Shown in pieces: positions 43,246 through 53,687 of a stretch of 64,000 nucleotides of DNA (its first letter is position 1; each line of letters opens with the position of its first letter). The position numbers and the translations under genes were made by a program. A model generated the notes under the pieces. It was given only the letters and a program-made list of their open reading frames with translations. It was not told where the DNA came from and searched no databases. Origin of the DNA: Prevotellaceae bacterium. Lineage in GTDB: Bacteria; Bacteroidota; Bacteroidia; Bacteroidales; UBA932. Where the stretch lies: positions 1 to 64,000 of the forward strand of contig JAIRNF010000010.1 in the NCBI GenBank assembly GCA_031258195.1, read 5' to 3'.

Positions 43246-45480
43246 ATGGTTAAGAAAATTATAGTAGGAATAGCGGTAGCCGCTTTTATAGCGGCGGTCG
43301 GCTTAGGATATTACACGCTGAAGAGTAAAAGCAGACCTCGGCAGATAGATGTATTCAAAGCGGTACCCCGAGATGCGCTATTTATTATGCGGGTAAACGA
43401 TTCGGAGCAGGTAATGCGCGCGTTGTCTTGCTTAGAGGCTGGCGAGTCGGAGGATGTATTTATGCTGCTGAATCAGCATTGGTTGAGTAAAGATTCCACA
43501 CTTAACGCAAAAATACCGTCATATTTGGTCGTGTCTTCTCATCCCGCCGATAGTATAGGACGTTCGGGGATGATATACTATATTGTATTTCCGAAAGAAG
43601 ACGCGCGTGAAAAATTCTATCAACGTATGATAAGTGGTAAAAGTCCCGCTTATGTTAGATCGCATACCGCCAATTCGGGCGAATTGGTTTTTGATAATGG
43701 AACGCTACTACATTTTCGTCAGCTACGCCATATCGTAATGCTATCTACATCCGATAGACTTGCGGTTGCGGCGGCGGCACAATGGGATAAGGAGGAATCG
43801 TTAGTTACCAACCCTCAATTTACCTCCGCGCTTCATACCTCTGGACGTAATGCGACGCTGAATCTTTTTATAAATAGCGATTTATTATCGGATGTTTCGT
43901 CCAGCCCGTTCGAAAATAAAGCAGGCGGAGGTTTGCTGGATATTTTCTCCTTCTCTTCGTCAACAGGATGGATGTCGTTAGATGTAAACGTACGTGGTAA
44001 GCTAAGTAATCTTACCGGCTTTTGGTCGGGTAGCGGACTTGCTGCCGTGGGTAATCCGTTGTTTAAAATCCCCGAATCGCAAGCAGGTTACTTTCGATAT
44101 CTACCATACGGCTCAGCCTACGTTCAAGGCGCAACATTCTCTAATCTCGATTCGGTGTTTTCATACTATGAATCTTATCTGGAATCGAGAAATAAGCATA
44201 TGCCGTATTTACAAACCTTAGCGGCTATGAGCGATTCGTTAGGCGTGAACATACGAACGTTCATTTCGGAAATGTTACCGCAGGAGCTTGCTATTGCATA
44301 TATTCCGACCACTAAGAATACCGGCGAGTGGCTAACAGTAATGAAAGTCGCAAGTGTTGATATTGCATTAGCCAACCTACGAACCCTTGTCCGTGAGGGA
44401 GATTTAAACCCTGTAAAAGGGGCGATAGGAAATCTCTTTGGCGGAGTGTTCAGACAGAATAACGAAGCATACTTTGCATATGTAGATAGCTATATAATGT
44501 TTTCGAGCTCGCGACGAATTTTGGAAGAAGCTAAAGCAAAGAAAAATAATTTTAAGCAAGCCCTTGATGATCTTAAAGTTGATCGGTATTTGCTGAGTAA
44601 CGCATCAACTTTCGCCTACCGAAACTTGCAAAACTTCGGTAATAAGATACTTACTATTGGTAAGTTTAACATGCAGAGTAGGCTTACGTTTCAGCTAGGT
44701 TTAGTAAATAATGTTTTATATTGTAATATCGTTACGCCTGTACGTCCTAATCCCGATTGGAGTACTACTATTGTTGACGAAGAGCCGGAGCTAACGAATA
44801 CTAATAAGAAAGAAAAAGAATCGGAACAGAAGTTAAACCTATTCCGTAAAACAGCCGCGGAAGGTAAGAAGCGTTTCCTTTTAGAACAGGATAAGGATTT
44901 TTCACTTACAATAACACAGCTGGATGGAGGAACGATTATTGTACCTGCCGATGGGGTTATTCGTAACGCTGAAATCTGTGATATGACAGGTAAAGGAGCC
45001 TATCGCTGGGTATTTAATACCGACTCGTTAATCTATATGATTACAGCCGAAGGAGTTGCTTCAAAAGGTTTTCCGATAACCTTGCCTGCGTCGGCAACTA
45101 ACGGCATATCGGTATTCGACTATGGGAATACAAGGGATTATCGTATATTTGTCGCTTGCGCTGACAGGAAGGTCTATCTATACGATAAGTATGGAAAACC
45201 TGTAGAGGGTTGGAAGGCAAAGCAAACAGAATCGGTAGTTATCGAGCCTATTAACTTCTTTAGGATAGAAAACAAAGACTACATTGTATTTGCGGATGAG
45301 GAGAACGTTTATATTTTGCATAGGAGAGGAGATGACAGGGTTGTTCCCAAAGAAAAGATAGTAAAAACAAAGGGTAGCGAGTTTAAAGGATTGGTAAATC
45401 CGCCGCGTATAACATGCGAAGATACAGAGGGTAGAATAGTAGTTATCCATCTATCCGACGGAAAAGTAGAAAGAAAATAA
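43246..45480 (+). CDS. DUF3352-family membrane-anchored protein
   Basis: The 744-residue protein starts with one membrane segment (about residues 4-24, IIVGIAVAAFIAAVGLGYYT) and a large extracytoplasmic part resembling the DUF3352 family (KAVPRDALFIMRVNDSEQV near the start; FRYLPYGSAYVQGATFSNLDSVF). A later region (about 560-744) has short beta-type repeats (VPADGVIRNAEICDMTGKG, YDKYGKPVEGWK) that look like a beta-propeller fragment. Function unknown. It lies 62 bases before a DUF4834 gene. Confidence 0.8.
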   Translation: MVKKIIVGIAVAAFIAAVGLGYYTLKSKSRPRQIDVFKAVPRDALFIMRVNDSEQVMRALSCLEAGESEDVFMLLNQHWLSKDSTLNAKIPSYLVVSSHPADSIGRSGMIYYIVFPKEDAREKFYQRMISGKSPAYVRSHTANSGELVFDNGTLLHFRQLRHIVMLSTSDRLAVAAAAQWDKEESLVTNPQFTSALHTSGRNATLNLFINSDLLSDVSSSPFENKAGGGLLDIFSFSSSTGWMSLDVNVRGKLSNLTGFWSGSGLAAVGNPLFKIPESQAGYFRYLPYGSAYVQGATFSNLDSVFSYYESYLESRNKHMPYLQTLAAMSDSLGVNIRTFISEMLPQELAIAYIPTTKNTGEWLTVMKVASVDIALANLRTLVREGDLNPVKGAIGNLFGGVFRQNNEAYFAYVDSYIMFSSSRRILEEAKAKKNNFKQALDDLKVDRYLLSNASTFAYRNLQNFGNKILTIGKFNMQSRLTFQLGLVNNVLYCNIVTPVRPNPDWSTTIVDEEPELTNTNKKEKESEQKLNLFRKTAAEGKKRFLLEQDKDFSLTITQLDGGTIIVPADGVIRNAEICDMTGKGAYRWVFNTDSLIYMITAEGVASKGFPITLPASATNGISVFDYGNTRDYRIFVACADRKVYLYDKYGKPVEGWKAKQTESVVIEPINFFRIENKDYIVFADEENVYILHRRGDDRVVPKEKIVKTKGSEFKGLVNPPRITCEDTEGRIVVIHLSDGKVERK

Positions 45481-45542
45481 ACATTAATTAAATGCTACAA
45501 AAATTGAAATGAAATTAGGTGTAGCGATGTTGAAATAGAAGT

Positions 45543-45794
45543 ATGGAAGTTTTATTAATAATAATATTATCGTTTTTTGCATTAGGTTATTTGCTACGCT
45601 TATTTGCTCCATTTATATTGAAATGGTACGGTAAGCGTATGATGAAACGATTCGGTTTTACAGATCAAGGTCAACAAAATAATAAAAGAGAAGGAGAGGT
45701 AACGATTAATAAAACGACCTCTACCGGCGGAAAGAAGAAAAAAACAGTCGCAAAAGATGTGGGCGACTACGTGGACTTTGAAGAAGTAAAATAG
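45543..45794 (+). CDS. DUF4834-family small membrane protein
   Basis: The 83-residue protein has an N-terminal membrane helix (MEVLLIIILSFFALGYLLRL...), a basic segment KWYGKRMMKRFG and a charged tail ending DYVDFEEVK, typical of DUF4834 in Bacteroidota. No function is established. It lies 26 bases before the ABC exporter and 62 after the DUF3352 gene. Confidence 0.75.
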   Translation: MEVLLIIILSFFALGYLLRLFAPFILKWYGKRMMKRFGFTDQGQQNNKREGEVTINKTTSTGGKKKKTVAKDVGDYVDFEEVK

Positions 45795-45820
45795 CCTAGC
45801 TCACCTCTATTAACCATTAA

Positions 45821-47653
45821 ATGAATAAGAATTTTTCGCGTTTGCTGGCATTTGCAAAGCCATACGCAAAGTTTTGGCCTCGCTATTTACTATTTGTTAT
45901 TCCGGGAACAATATTTAGCGTAATCAACTATGTGTTGCTTATACCTTTGCTAAATGTCATATTCGATCCCGATCAAATAGATACCGTATCTCACTTACCT
46001 GAATTTTCATTATCAGTAAGCTATTTTGTTAGCGTATTTAACTACTACGTAGGAGGCATACTTGTAAGCCAAGGACCAATGGGCGCGCTTATTTTTGTAA
46101 GCATAGCAATTGTTCTTGCTTCCTTTATCGCTAATTTCTGTAACTACATGGGGCAACGCATTATGTCTAGTATGGGTACTTATGTAGTAAAAAATATACG
46201 CGAATCGGTTTATGATAAGGTTAGCCGGTTAAGTGTGGGATATTTCAATGATCAGCGTAAGGGTAACCTGCTTTCTAGCATGTCTAATGATGTTACCGAG
46301 GTGCAAAATTCAGTAATAATATCGTTTAAGGTATTGTTTAAAGATCCGTTCGTTATTATCGCGACACTTTTCGGGTTATTTTACATATCTTACCAGCTAA
46401 TGCTTATCACGCTTATAGCGCTTCCGATATCCGGTCTTCTTATCGGAAGAATATCCAGACGTTTAAAGAGAAGCGCTAAAGATGCGCAAGATTTGCAAGG
46501 GGATATTCTAAGTATGACAGAAGAAACTATTTCGGGCGTAAGAATAGTAAAGGCTTTTAACGCGCAGAAGTATGTTAGAGGTAAGTTTAACGATCTAAAT
46601 AATAAACATCGAGGTGTAATGAAGAAGATGCTTTTCCGTCAGGATATGGCATCCCCGTTATCTGAGTTTTTAGGAGTTACAGTTGCTGCCGGTGTGTTGC
46701 TTTGTGGAGGATGGTTTATACTTAACGGACAGTCGGATATGAGGGTCGCTTCTTTAGTCGCTTTTCTTGGGCTGTACTATCAAATACTAAACCCGGTAAA
46801 AGAAATTACCCGAGCATATACCAACGTACAACGAGGTATGGCTTCGGCTAATCGTATATTCGCTATACTTGACGCTCCTCTTGATGTTAAGAAAGCTGCG
46901 AACCCTATTAGCATAAAGGAGTTTAAAAATGAGATAGAGTTTAAAGATGTTAGCTTTCATTACAACACCGACGCTCAAGTTCTTAAGCATATCAATTTTA
47001 CTATCGAAAAAGGAAAAATGGCGGCGCTTGTAGGGCATTCGGGTTCGGGTAAATCTACCATAGCCGATCTTATTCCGCGTTATTATGATGTTACCGGCGG
47101 CGAAATTTTGCTTGACGGAATCAATATAAAAGACTACCGGCCGAAAGATCTTATAGGTCTTATGGGTATTGTAACGCAAGAGGCAATTCTGTTTAATGAT
47201 ACCGTATTAAATAATATTGCTTTCGGGTCGGAAGGCGTAAAAGAAGAGGATGTTATACAGGCTGCAAAGATCGCTAATGCTCACGAGTTCATTGTTCATA
47301 TGGATAACGGTTACTATACCAACATTGGCGATAGGGGCGGGAAGTTGTCGGGAGGTCAGCGTCAGCGATTAGCTATAGCTCGCGCGGTACTTCGCAACCC
47401 GCCAATTCTTATTCTAGATGAAGCCACTTCGGCGCTGGATACAGAGTCTGAACGTATGGTGCAAGACGCGCTTACTAAGCTTATGGAGAATCGTACGTCT
47501 ATAGTGGTTGCGCATCGTTTATCTACTATTCAGCATGCCGACCAGATCATTGTGTTACAAGCCGGAGAAATCATTGAACGTGGTACTCATGCGGAGCTAA
47601 TGGCATTAAATGGCGCATATAAGCGTTTATGCGGTATGCAGGGATTTAGCTAG
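45821..47653 (+). CDS. ABC exporter, MsbA-like (membrane and ATP-binding domains fused)
   Basis: A 610-residue half-transporter that works as a dimer. The N-terminal half has six hydrophobic segments; the C-terminal half has Walker A GHSGSGKST, the Q-loop at GIVTQEAI, the signature LSGGQRQRLAIARA, Walker B ILILDEATSALD and the H-loop VVAHRLS. Closest in layout to MsbA-type lipid/lipopolysaccharide flippases, but substrate cannot be told from sequence alone; a drug exporter is an alternative. The start follows DUF4834 closely. A degraded REP-like element follows its stop. Confidence 0.95.
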   Translation: MNKNFSRLLAFAKPYAKFWPRYLLFVIPGTIFSVINYVLLIPLLNVIFDPDQIDTVSHLPEFSLSVSYFVSVFNYYVGGILVSQGPMGALIFVSIAIVLASFIANFCNYMGQRIMSSMGTYVVKNIRESVYDKVSRLSVGYFNDQRKGNLLSSMSNDVTEVQNSVIISFKVLFKDPFVIIATLFGLFYISYQLMLITLIALPISGLLIGRISRRLKRSAKDAQDLQGDILSMTEETISGVRIVKAFNAQKYVRGKFNDLNNKHRGVMKKMLFRQDMASPLSEFLGVTVAAGVLLCGGWFILNGQSDMRVASLVAFLGLYYQILNPVKEITRAYTNVQRGMASANRIFAILDAPLDVKKAANPISIKEFKNEIEFKDVSFHYNTDAQVLKHINFTIEKGKMAALVGHSGSGKSTIADLIPRYYDVTGGEILLDGINIKDYRPKDLIGLMGIVTQEAILFNDTVLNNIAFGSEGVKEEDVIQAAKIANAHEFIVHMDNGYYTNIGDRGGKLSGGQRQRLAIARAVLRNPPILILDEATSALDTESERMVQDALTKLMENRTSIVVAHRLSTIQHADQIIVLQAGEIIERGTHAELMALNGAYKRLCGMQGFS

Positions 47654-47669
47654 CGCATATAGCCTATTT

Positions 47670-47800
47670 GTCATTTCGAACGAAGTGAGAAATCCGCTTT
47701 ATTCGTAGCGCAAAATAAGCATCAAGTATCTCGAAAAAGAAATTTTGCGCCGCGATTCTAATAAGCGGGTTTAGCTTCATTGAACTTTTCATTCGAAATA
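47670..47800. repeat. Degraded REP-like palindromic element
   Basis: The left part (47670-47699, GTCATTTCGAACGAAGTGAG...) matches the element at 41795 almost base for base, but the right part (47763-47800, AAGCGGGTTT...TTCGAAATAG) is eroded. It lies between the convergent ABC exporter and TolC-like genes. Confidence 0.55.
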
Positions 47801-47803
47801 GTA

Positions 47804-49180
47804 CTATTTTGCAACTCCGCCGCCAAGTACTTTGTAAAGGATAACAGTGGCAGTTAGCTTGTTAAGAAGGGCGTCGTTCAGCGATATTTCTGCGTCAAAT
47901 AGCTGTCGCTGAGCGTCTAGTACATCAATGTAGTTTATAACCCCATTCACATATTGTAAGCGAGCTAACTTGTGGTACGAGAGTACCGATTCGTAAAGCG
48001 TTTCGGCTGATTTGTACATTTCTTTTGTCTTTACAAAAGTTATAATAGCATTATTTACTTCCCTAAAAACATCTAAAATCTTTTTTTCGTAGCTATAAAC
48101 TTCTTGCTCATATACCGCTTGCGCAGCCTTATGCGCGGCCCTATTACGGGCCATGTTGAAAATAGGTCCTGTAATGGCGCCCGATATTAACCAAGCGGGA
48201 CTTTTCAAGAAATCCGTTAGCTCTGTATTCTCAAAGCCGGCATTTCCCGTTAGCTTAATTGATGGAAACATGCCGGTAAGTGCAACGCCTACTTTTGCAT
48301 TGGCTTCTCGGAGTTGCTGTTCTGCGAATCTAACATCCGGGCGACGCTGTAATAACGACGACGGTAAATCTATCGGTAGGTCGTTAGGAATTGTTAAAAG
48401 GGGAGAATCTTTCCCTCTTGGTATTTCTGATGGGAATTCGCCCAGTAGTAGGGATAAATCGTTTTCTTTCAGCTTAATTTCCTTTTTCAAAGCGGGTACT
48501 AAAGTTTCGGTACGAGCGAGCTCTACTAAGCTTTGTCTATATGGAATCTCGGAAGTGAGTCCACCTTCGTATCGTAGCTTTGCAAAGCGTACACCTTCGC
48601 GACGCGCGTCCAGCGTCTGTTTTACGATGGTCAGCTCGTGATCTAATGCTTTTAGCTCAAAGTATGTTTGTGCTACTTGAGCGATAATAGTTAGCTGTAA
48701 AGCTCGCTGCGCTTCAACGGACTGTGAGTATGCGGCAATACCTGCCTCGTTATGCCAGCGTAGCTTACCCCATATATCTAGCTCCCATGCTATTGCCACT
48801 CCCGCTGTCAGTCCCGAATCATAAGTTTTATTATCGCCGGCATGGTTGGTAAACTCACGCTCTGCGCCAATATTAACGCCAAAGTCAGGTAGTAATTGAG
48901 AAAAGTTTATACGCTTATTGGCAATCATTTCTTTTATGTGTGCCGATGCTGATAAAAGATCTTTGTTGTTATCAAGAGCTTTTGTTATCAGGCTTTGTAG
49001 AACGGTATCAGCGTACATAGTGCTCCATCCTATATCGGCGGTAGCTCCCTCTCCTAGACCTTCAGATTCAAATCCTACCGGTATGTTCATCTCAGATAGT
49101 TTATGCACTCGCCCTATCCTACATGAATTACAAAGTAGGGTTAATGATACTATTATAATGAAATATGTTACGCGATTCAT
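47804..49180 (-). CDS. Outer membrane efflux channel, TolC/NodT-type lipoprotein
   Basis: The 458-residue protein is the outer-membrane channel of the tripartite RND pump. It opens with MNRVTYFIIIVSLTLLCNSCR, a lipoprotein signal (lipobox LLCNSC is near-standard) typical of NodT-type channels. Family features: QRALQLTIIAQVAQTYFELKALDHEL, RREGVRFAKLRYEGGL, LQRRPDVRFAEQQLREANAKVG and YVNGVINYIDVLDAQRQLF. It is the third gene of the operon, 7 bases after the RND pump. Length is normal. Confidence 0.93.
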   Translation of the reverse strand: MNRVTYFIIIVSLTLLCNSCRIGRVHKLSEMNIPVGFESEGLGEGATADIGWSTMYADTVLQSLITKALDNNKDLLSASAHIKEMIANKRINFSQLLPDFGVNIGAEREFTNHAGDNKTYDSGLTAGVAIAWELDIWGKLRWHNEAGIAAYSQSVEAQRALQLTIIAQVAQTYFELKALDHELTIVKQTLDARREGVRFAKLRYEGGLTSEIPYRQSLVELARTETLVPALKKEIKLKENDLSLLLGEFPSEIPRGKDSPLLTIPNDLPIDLPSSLLQRRPDVRFAEQQLREANAKVGVALTGMFPSIKLTGNAGFENTELTDFLKSPAWLISGAITGPIFNMARNRAAHKAAQAVYEQEVYSYEKKILDVFREVNNAIITFVKTKEMYKSAETLYESVLSYHKLARLQYVNGVINYIDVLDAQRQLFDAEISLNDALLNKLTATVILYKVLGGGVAK

Positions 49181-49187
49181 AGCTCAA

Positions 49188-52100
49188 TTAGTTATTGCAT
49201 TTACTTTTCCTTTTTATACGAAAATGTAATTCGGGGATTTTAAATCGTTTTTTGACTCTGTACACCATAACAAAGAAGAATGGCACTAAAACAATACCAA
49301 TAGTCATAGCGACAATCATTCCAAAGAATACGCCTGTACCTATCGAGTGGCGGCTTGCGGAGCCAGGACCTGAGGCGAGAACCATGGGCAGCATACCAAG
49401 AACAAATGCAAGTGATGTCATTAATATAGGGCGGAAACGAAGTTTTGCGGCTTGAATTGCAGCTTGAACCGGGTCTGCGCATTGATCTACCTGAACTTTT
49501 GCAAACTCAATAATAAGAATTGCATTTTTGGCTGCAAGACCGATAAGCGTGACAAGTCCTATTTTGAAGTAGATATCATTATCTAATCCAAGAACGAGTA
49601 TGCCTAGATATGCGCCAAGCGCAGCAACCGGTAAAGAGAGTATGGCGGAAATAGGTACCGTCCAGCTTTCGTACTGTGCGGCGAGAAATAAAAATACAAA
49701 GAGGAAAACCAAAACCATAACTATGCCTGTTTGTCCGCTTGCCTTTTTCTCTTGGAACGACAACCCGCTCCACGCTATACCTATATTGTCAGGCAGTTTT
49801 TCTCTAGCAACTTTTTCGATAATATTCATTACCTGACCGGAGCTGCTTCCTGCGGTCGGAGTAACTTGCATAGACGCAGAGGTGTACATGTTAAATCTTG
49901 TAATGCTTCCGGGTCCGGTAGTGTAGCTGGTTTTCCCGAGTACGGTAAGCGGAACCATTGTTCCGTTTGCCGTTCTGACAAAGAAAAGGTTTAAGTCGTT
50001 TTGTGTGCCTCTGAATGATTGGTCTGCCTGAATATATACCTTGTAAATACGGTTGAACATGTTGAAGTCATTAACATATACGGAGCCAAGGTATGCTTTT
50101 AGCGTAGAAAAAATATCTGACATCGGTACGCCCAATAGCAGAGCCTGATCTTTATCCACATCAAAGTATAGCTGTGGTATTTCAGACTGTAGCGATGTTG
50201 AAACATTTTCTACTTGCCGTTCCTGAGAGGCGTAGTAAATAAATGTGTCGGCAGCATTTACCAAATCATTCCATTGAGCATCTGATCTTGCTTGCAGCTT
50301 AACTTCAATGCCACCTGCGGATCCAAGTCCCGGTACAATAGGAGGACGACTGGTATATACGCTTACTTCGGGATAGCTATAGAATTCATTTTCAATATCT
50401 CGCGTAACATCGGCAACGCTTACATCCCTTTTCTTCCATGGTTTTAAAATAACTGTAAGCGTAGAACGCCCTTGGTTAGTACCGACGCGGGGGCTTGAGC
50501 CTGTAACGTTTTGTACATATGCGACCGCTTCGTGTTTTTCGATATAATCAATAGCGCGATCGGTGACTTTGCGTATGCGTTCTATTGTCGCACCTTCGGG
50601 CATTGCCAGCTCAACGGTAAAGAACCCTTGATCTTCCTGTGGTATAAAGCCTGTTGCAATATATTTATTCAGTATGAAAATTAAAACAAGCACCATTCCA
50701 AATCCGGCTAATACACGTTTAGGGCGATATAGAGCCTTTCGAATCAAACCAGTATATTTCTTATTTCCCTTTTCAAGCCAAATATTTATTTTACGGAAAA
50801 TAATGTTCTTTTTCTTTTTTGGAGGACGTAGTATTTGCGCACACATTGCCGGACTCAAGGTTAGCGCGACTATTGTAGATATTAAAACAGAAACCACAAT
50901 GGTTATAGAGAATTGACGGAACAGTGACCCTGTTATTCCTTCCAGAAAGCTAACAGGTATAAATACGGCACATAGAACAAGCGATGTTGCAATAAGAGCG
51001 CCGGCTAGCTCTTTCATAGCGATATGCGTTGCTTGCCGAGCGCTAATATGTTGTGTTTCCATAATGCGCTCAACGTTTTCAACAACAACAATGGCGTCAT
51101 CTACAACAATCCCGATTGCCAGTACAAGCCCCAGCAGCGTAAGCATATTGAGAGAGAATCCCATTATTAGCATAAAACCAAACGTACCAATAAGCGAGAT
51201 GGGAACTGCCACAATGGGGATTACCGCCGCTCTCCAGTTCTGGAGCGAAAAGAAAACAACAAGAATTACCAGAATTAATGCCTCTGCCAGTGTTTTATAT
51301 ACCTCTTTAATAGAATCGGATATATATTCTGTCGTATCAAACGGAATGAGATAGTCGAGCCCTTCTGGAAAGTCTTTCTTTATCTCTTTCATTGCGTTTT
51401 TTACATCTTCGGCAACTCGCATAGCGTTAGCGCCCGGTAACATATATATGCTAAGTATTGCGGCATTCTTGCCGTTTAATCCGCTTTCGGTATTGTACGA
51501 AGAGGCTTCGAGCGATACATGTGCCACATCTCTGATTCTGATGAAAGAGCCGTCGTTATCTGCTCTTACGATGATATCTTCAAAATCGCTAACAGTTGAT
51601 AACCTGCCTCGTGCAGTAATAGGAATAGTAACATCTACGCCTGATAAGGGCGGTCTGCCAATCTCTCCGGCGGCAGACTCTCTATTCTGATCCTTAAGTG
51701 CATCTTGGAGGTCTTTAACGGTAACACTATAGTTAGCCATTTTATCGGGATATACCCAAATTTGCATCCCGTAGTAGCGACTACCCACATTGGAAACACG
51801 ACCAACACCGGGAATACGGCGTAGTACATCGAGTACATTTATAGTGGCATAGTTGCTAAGGTATATTTCGTCGAATTTTGGATCGTCGGATACTAGCGAA
51901 ATGGTTAGTAGCTGACTAGGAGCTTGCTTTTCCACAGAAATACCGTTTTGAACAACCTCGGCGGGTAAGCGAGATTCCGCCAGCTTAACGCGATTTTGTA
52001 TTTCTACAGCAGCAATATCGGTATTTGTACCCACGTCAAATGTAATGGTAATAGATAGTCCGCCGGAATTTGAACAGCTCGATTCCATGTAAATCATGCC

Positions 52101-52322
52101 CGGTGTGCCATTCAATTCTTGCTCTATGGGTGTTGCTACTGCCTGCGAAACGGTTGTTGCGTTAGCGCCGGGATACGACGCGCTGATTTTTACGACAGAG
52201 GGCGTAATCTGCGGATACTGTTCGATAGGAAGCGCTATCAATCCGATTATACCAACTAATACAATCAGAATGGATAGAACCGTTGAAAAGACAGGTCGTT
52301 CAATAAAAAATCCTGAGTTCAT
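49188..52322 (-). CDS. RND multidrug efflux pump, inner-membrane component (HAE1/AcrB-type)
   Basis: The 1044-residue pump exports hydrophobic and amphiphilic compounds using the proton gradient. It opens with MNSGFFIERPVFSTVLSILI and has the 12-helix RND plan with two large periplasmic loops. The proton-relay Asp pair is in GLVLAIGIVVDDAIVVVENVER of transmembrane helix 4. LGLVTLIGLAAKNAILIIEFAK marks the second half. It starts 12 bases after the membrane-fusion gene, with a good Shine-Dalgarno (GGGAGGG). It is the central gene of the operon. Confidence 0.96.
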   Translation of the reverse strand: MNSGFFIERPVFSTVLSILIVLVGIIGLIALPIEQYPQITPSVVKISASYPGANATTVSQAVATPIEQELNGTPGMIYMESSCSNSGGLSITITFDVGTNTDIAAVEIQNRVKLAESRLPAEVVQNGISVEKQAPSQLLTISLVSDDPKFDEIYLSNYATINVLDVLRRIPGVGRVSNVGSRYYGMQIWVYPDKMANYSVTVKDLQDALKDQNRESAAGEIGRPPLSGVDVTIPITARGRLSTVSDFEDIIVRADNDGSFIRIRDVAHVSLEASSYNTESGLNGKNAAILSIYMLPGANAMRVAEDVKNAMKEIKKDFPEGLDYLIPFDTTEYISDSIKEVYKTLAEALILVILVVFFSLQNWRAAVIPIVAVPISLIGTFGFMLIMGFSLNMLTLLGLVLAIGIVVDDAIVVVENVERIMETQHISARQATHIAMKELAGALIATSLVLCAVFIPVSFLEGITGSLFRQFSITIVVSVLISTIVALTLSPAMCAQILRPPKKKKNIIFRKINIWLEKGNKKYTGLIRKALYRPKRVLAGFGMVLVLIFILNKYIATGFIPQEDQGFFTVELAMPEGATIERIRKVTDRAIDYIEKHEAVAYVQNVTGSSPRVGTNQGRSTLTVILKPWKKRDVSVADVTRDIENEFYSYPEVSVYTSRPPIVPGLGSAGGIEVKLQARSDAQWNDLVNAADTFIYYASQERQVENVSTSLQSEIPQLYFDVDKDQALLLGVPMSDIFSTLKAYLGSVYVNDFNMFNRIYKVYIQADQSFRGTQNDLNLFFVRTANGTMVPLTVLGKTSYTTGPGSITRFNMYTSASMQVTPTAGSSSGQVMNIIEKVAREKLPDNIGIAWSGLSFQEKKASGQTGIVMVLVFLFVFLFLAAQYESWTVPISAILSLPVAALGAYLGILVLGLDNDIYFKIGLVTLIGLAAKNAILIIEFAKVQVDQCADPVQAAIQAAKLRFRPILMTSLAFVLGMLPMVLASGPGSASRHSIGTGVFFGMIVAMTIGIVLVPFFFVMVYRVKKRFKIPELHFRIKRKSKCNN

Positions 52323-52334
52323 ATGCTGCCCTCC

Positions 52335-53495
52335 CTAGCTATTTGGATTTACTTCTTCCTCATCGGCTGGGCTATCTTCATTTTCAGGATAACGCCATAT
52401 CGCTTTCTGACCATGAGTGAGTTTTTGGTAGCCTTCGACCACAATCTTTTCGTTTGAAGAAAGACCTCTTACAACTACTATTTTATTATTCTGCTCAGGA
52501 CCTGTTTCAACAAATCGTTTTTCAACTATGCTATCTGGACGAACGACGTAAAGAAACGCTCCGCCTTTTTCAATAGAAACGGCTTTTTGCGGAACAACCA
52601 TAACATTTTCCATAACATCAAGAAGAAGCCGCACGCGGGTAAACTGCCCCGGAAGCAGTACTTGGTGTGGGTTAGGTAGTTCTGCGCGTACCCCAAAAGT
52701 TCCGGTCTTTGGGTCGATGAGCGGGGATGCAAAATCTACAATTCCTTTTTCGCTGTATATCGTGTTGTCCGCAAGTGTAACGGTAACTGTTGGTTGCCAC
52801 GAGCGAGTTGTATCCGGCTGACCAAGGTGTACATTGCGGCGTTGACTTCTCAGGTAATCAAGAGAGCTGAGCTTGAAATCAACTAAAACCGTATCGCGCT
52901 TAACTACAGTGGCAAGTAGAGAAGATCCGGCTTTGCCGACAAGTGTTCCTACGTCAACGTATCGTTCGCTGATGTAACCCGATAAGGGAGAACGCACCAC
53001 GGTATAGCTAAGCTGGAGTTCGGCTTGTGCTAAATCGGCTTTACTCATTGCTACGCTGGCATTAGCCATATCCAATGCGGCGATAGCGTTATCCAAATCC
53101 AGCTGGCTAGCAGCGTTTTGCTCGTATAGAGGACGCAAGCGTTGTACATCCCTTTCTCCTTTAGCGGCTTGCGCCTCATCTTTTTTTAGCTGAGCTTTGG
53201 CTTTTTCAACCCGGGCTTTATATAACGAGGCGTCGATATAAAAAAGAGGTTCGCTTGCTTTTACTTCCTTCCCTTCCTCAAATGTCATTCTTTCGAGAAA
53301 ACCCTCAACTCGGGCATGTATTTCTACGCTACGCGATGCTCTAATCTGACCGGCGTATTCGCCATATATTTCAATGTTATCTATGGCAACATTTTCTACT
53401 TCAACAATCGGTGGCTTAATCTCCGGTTCTTTACATGCGCCCAGAAAAACAATTCCGAAGAGTATTACCAGGTAAGAGGTTTTTGAATTACTCAT
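52335..53495 (-). CDS. RND efflux membrane-fusion protein (AcrA-type)
   Basis: The 386-residue adaptor joins the inner-membrane pump to the outer-membrane channel. An N-terminal signal with lipobox LGAC (Cys21) makes it a lipoprotein. Family features: the EIHARVEGFLERMTFEEGKEV beta/lipoyl part, a coiled-coil hairpin (residues ~110-170), the second lipoyl half at VVRSPLSGYISERYVDVGTLVG, and VMVVPQKAVSIEKG near the end. It is the first gene of the operon; a 20-base palindrome lies 75 bases upstream. Confidence 0.95.
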   Translation of the reverse strand: MSNSKTSYLVILFGIVFLGACKEPEIKPPIVEVENVAIDNIEIYGEYAGQIRASRSVEIHARVEGFLERMTFEEGKEVKASEPLFYIDASLYKARVEKAKAQLKKDEAQAAKGERDVQRLRPLYEQNAASQLDLDNAIAALDMANASVAMSKADLAQAELQLSYTVVRSPLSGYISERYVDVGTLVGKAGSSLLATVVKRDTVLVDFKLSSLDYLRSQRRNVHLGQPDTTRSWQPTVTVTLADNTIYSEKGIVDFASPLIDPKTGTFGVRAELPNPHQVLLPGQFTRVRLLLDVMENVMVVPQKAVSIEKGGAFLYVVRPDSIVEKRFVETGPEQNNKIVVVRGLSSNEKIVVEGYQKLTHGQKAIWRYPENEDSPADEEEVNPNS

Positions 53496-53570
53496 TGTTG
53501 TGTTATTTGTGTCTTTGCGGGATTTGAGCTTAAATATAAAAGACTGTGATAAATTGGACTTATCGCAAGT

Positions 53571-53590
53571 AGTATAGCTGTACCTATACT
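53571..53590 (-). promoter_or_regulatory. Candidate operator of the RND efflux operon
   Basis: A perfect 7-base inverted repeat, AGTATAG-CTGTAC-CTATACT, lies about 75 bases before the membrane-fusion ATG. Its size and placement fit a TetR/MarR-type operator, but no regulator gene is in the window. The 192-base gap otherwise shows no clear TAnnTTTG box. Confidence 0.4.
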
Positions 53591-53687
53591 ATAACAAATA
53601 ACTTTGCATTTGGATTACTGACTTATAAAAAATAAAGAGCAAGTAAACTAATTCCGCATGCCCTTTTTAGTAAATTTAGATAATCAA

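Noticed and set aside
48153..48641. A 162-residue plus-strand ORF opposite the TolC-like gene
   Set aside because: It is the antisense shadow of a well-supported gene, with low-complexity Ser/Arg-rich text.
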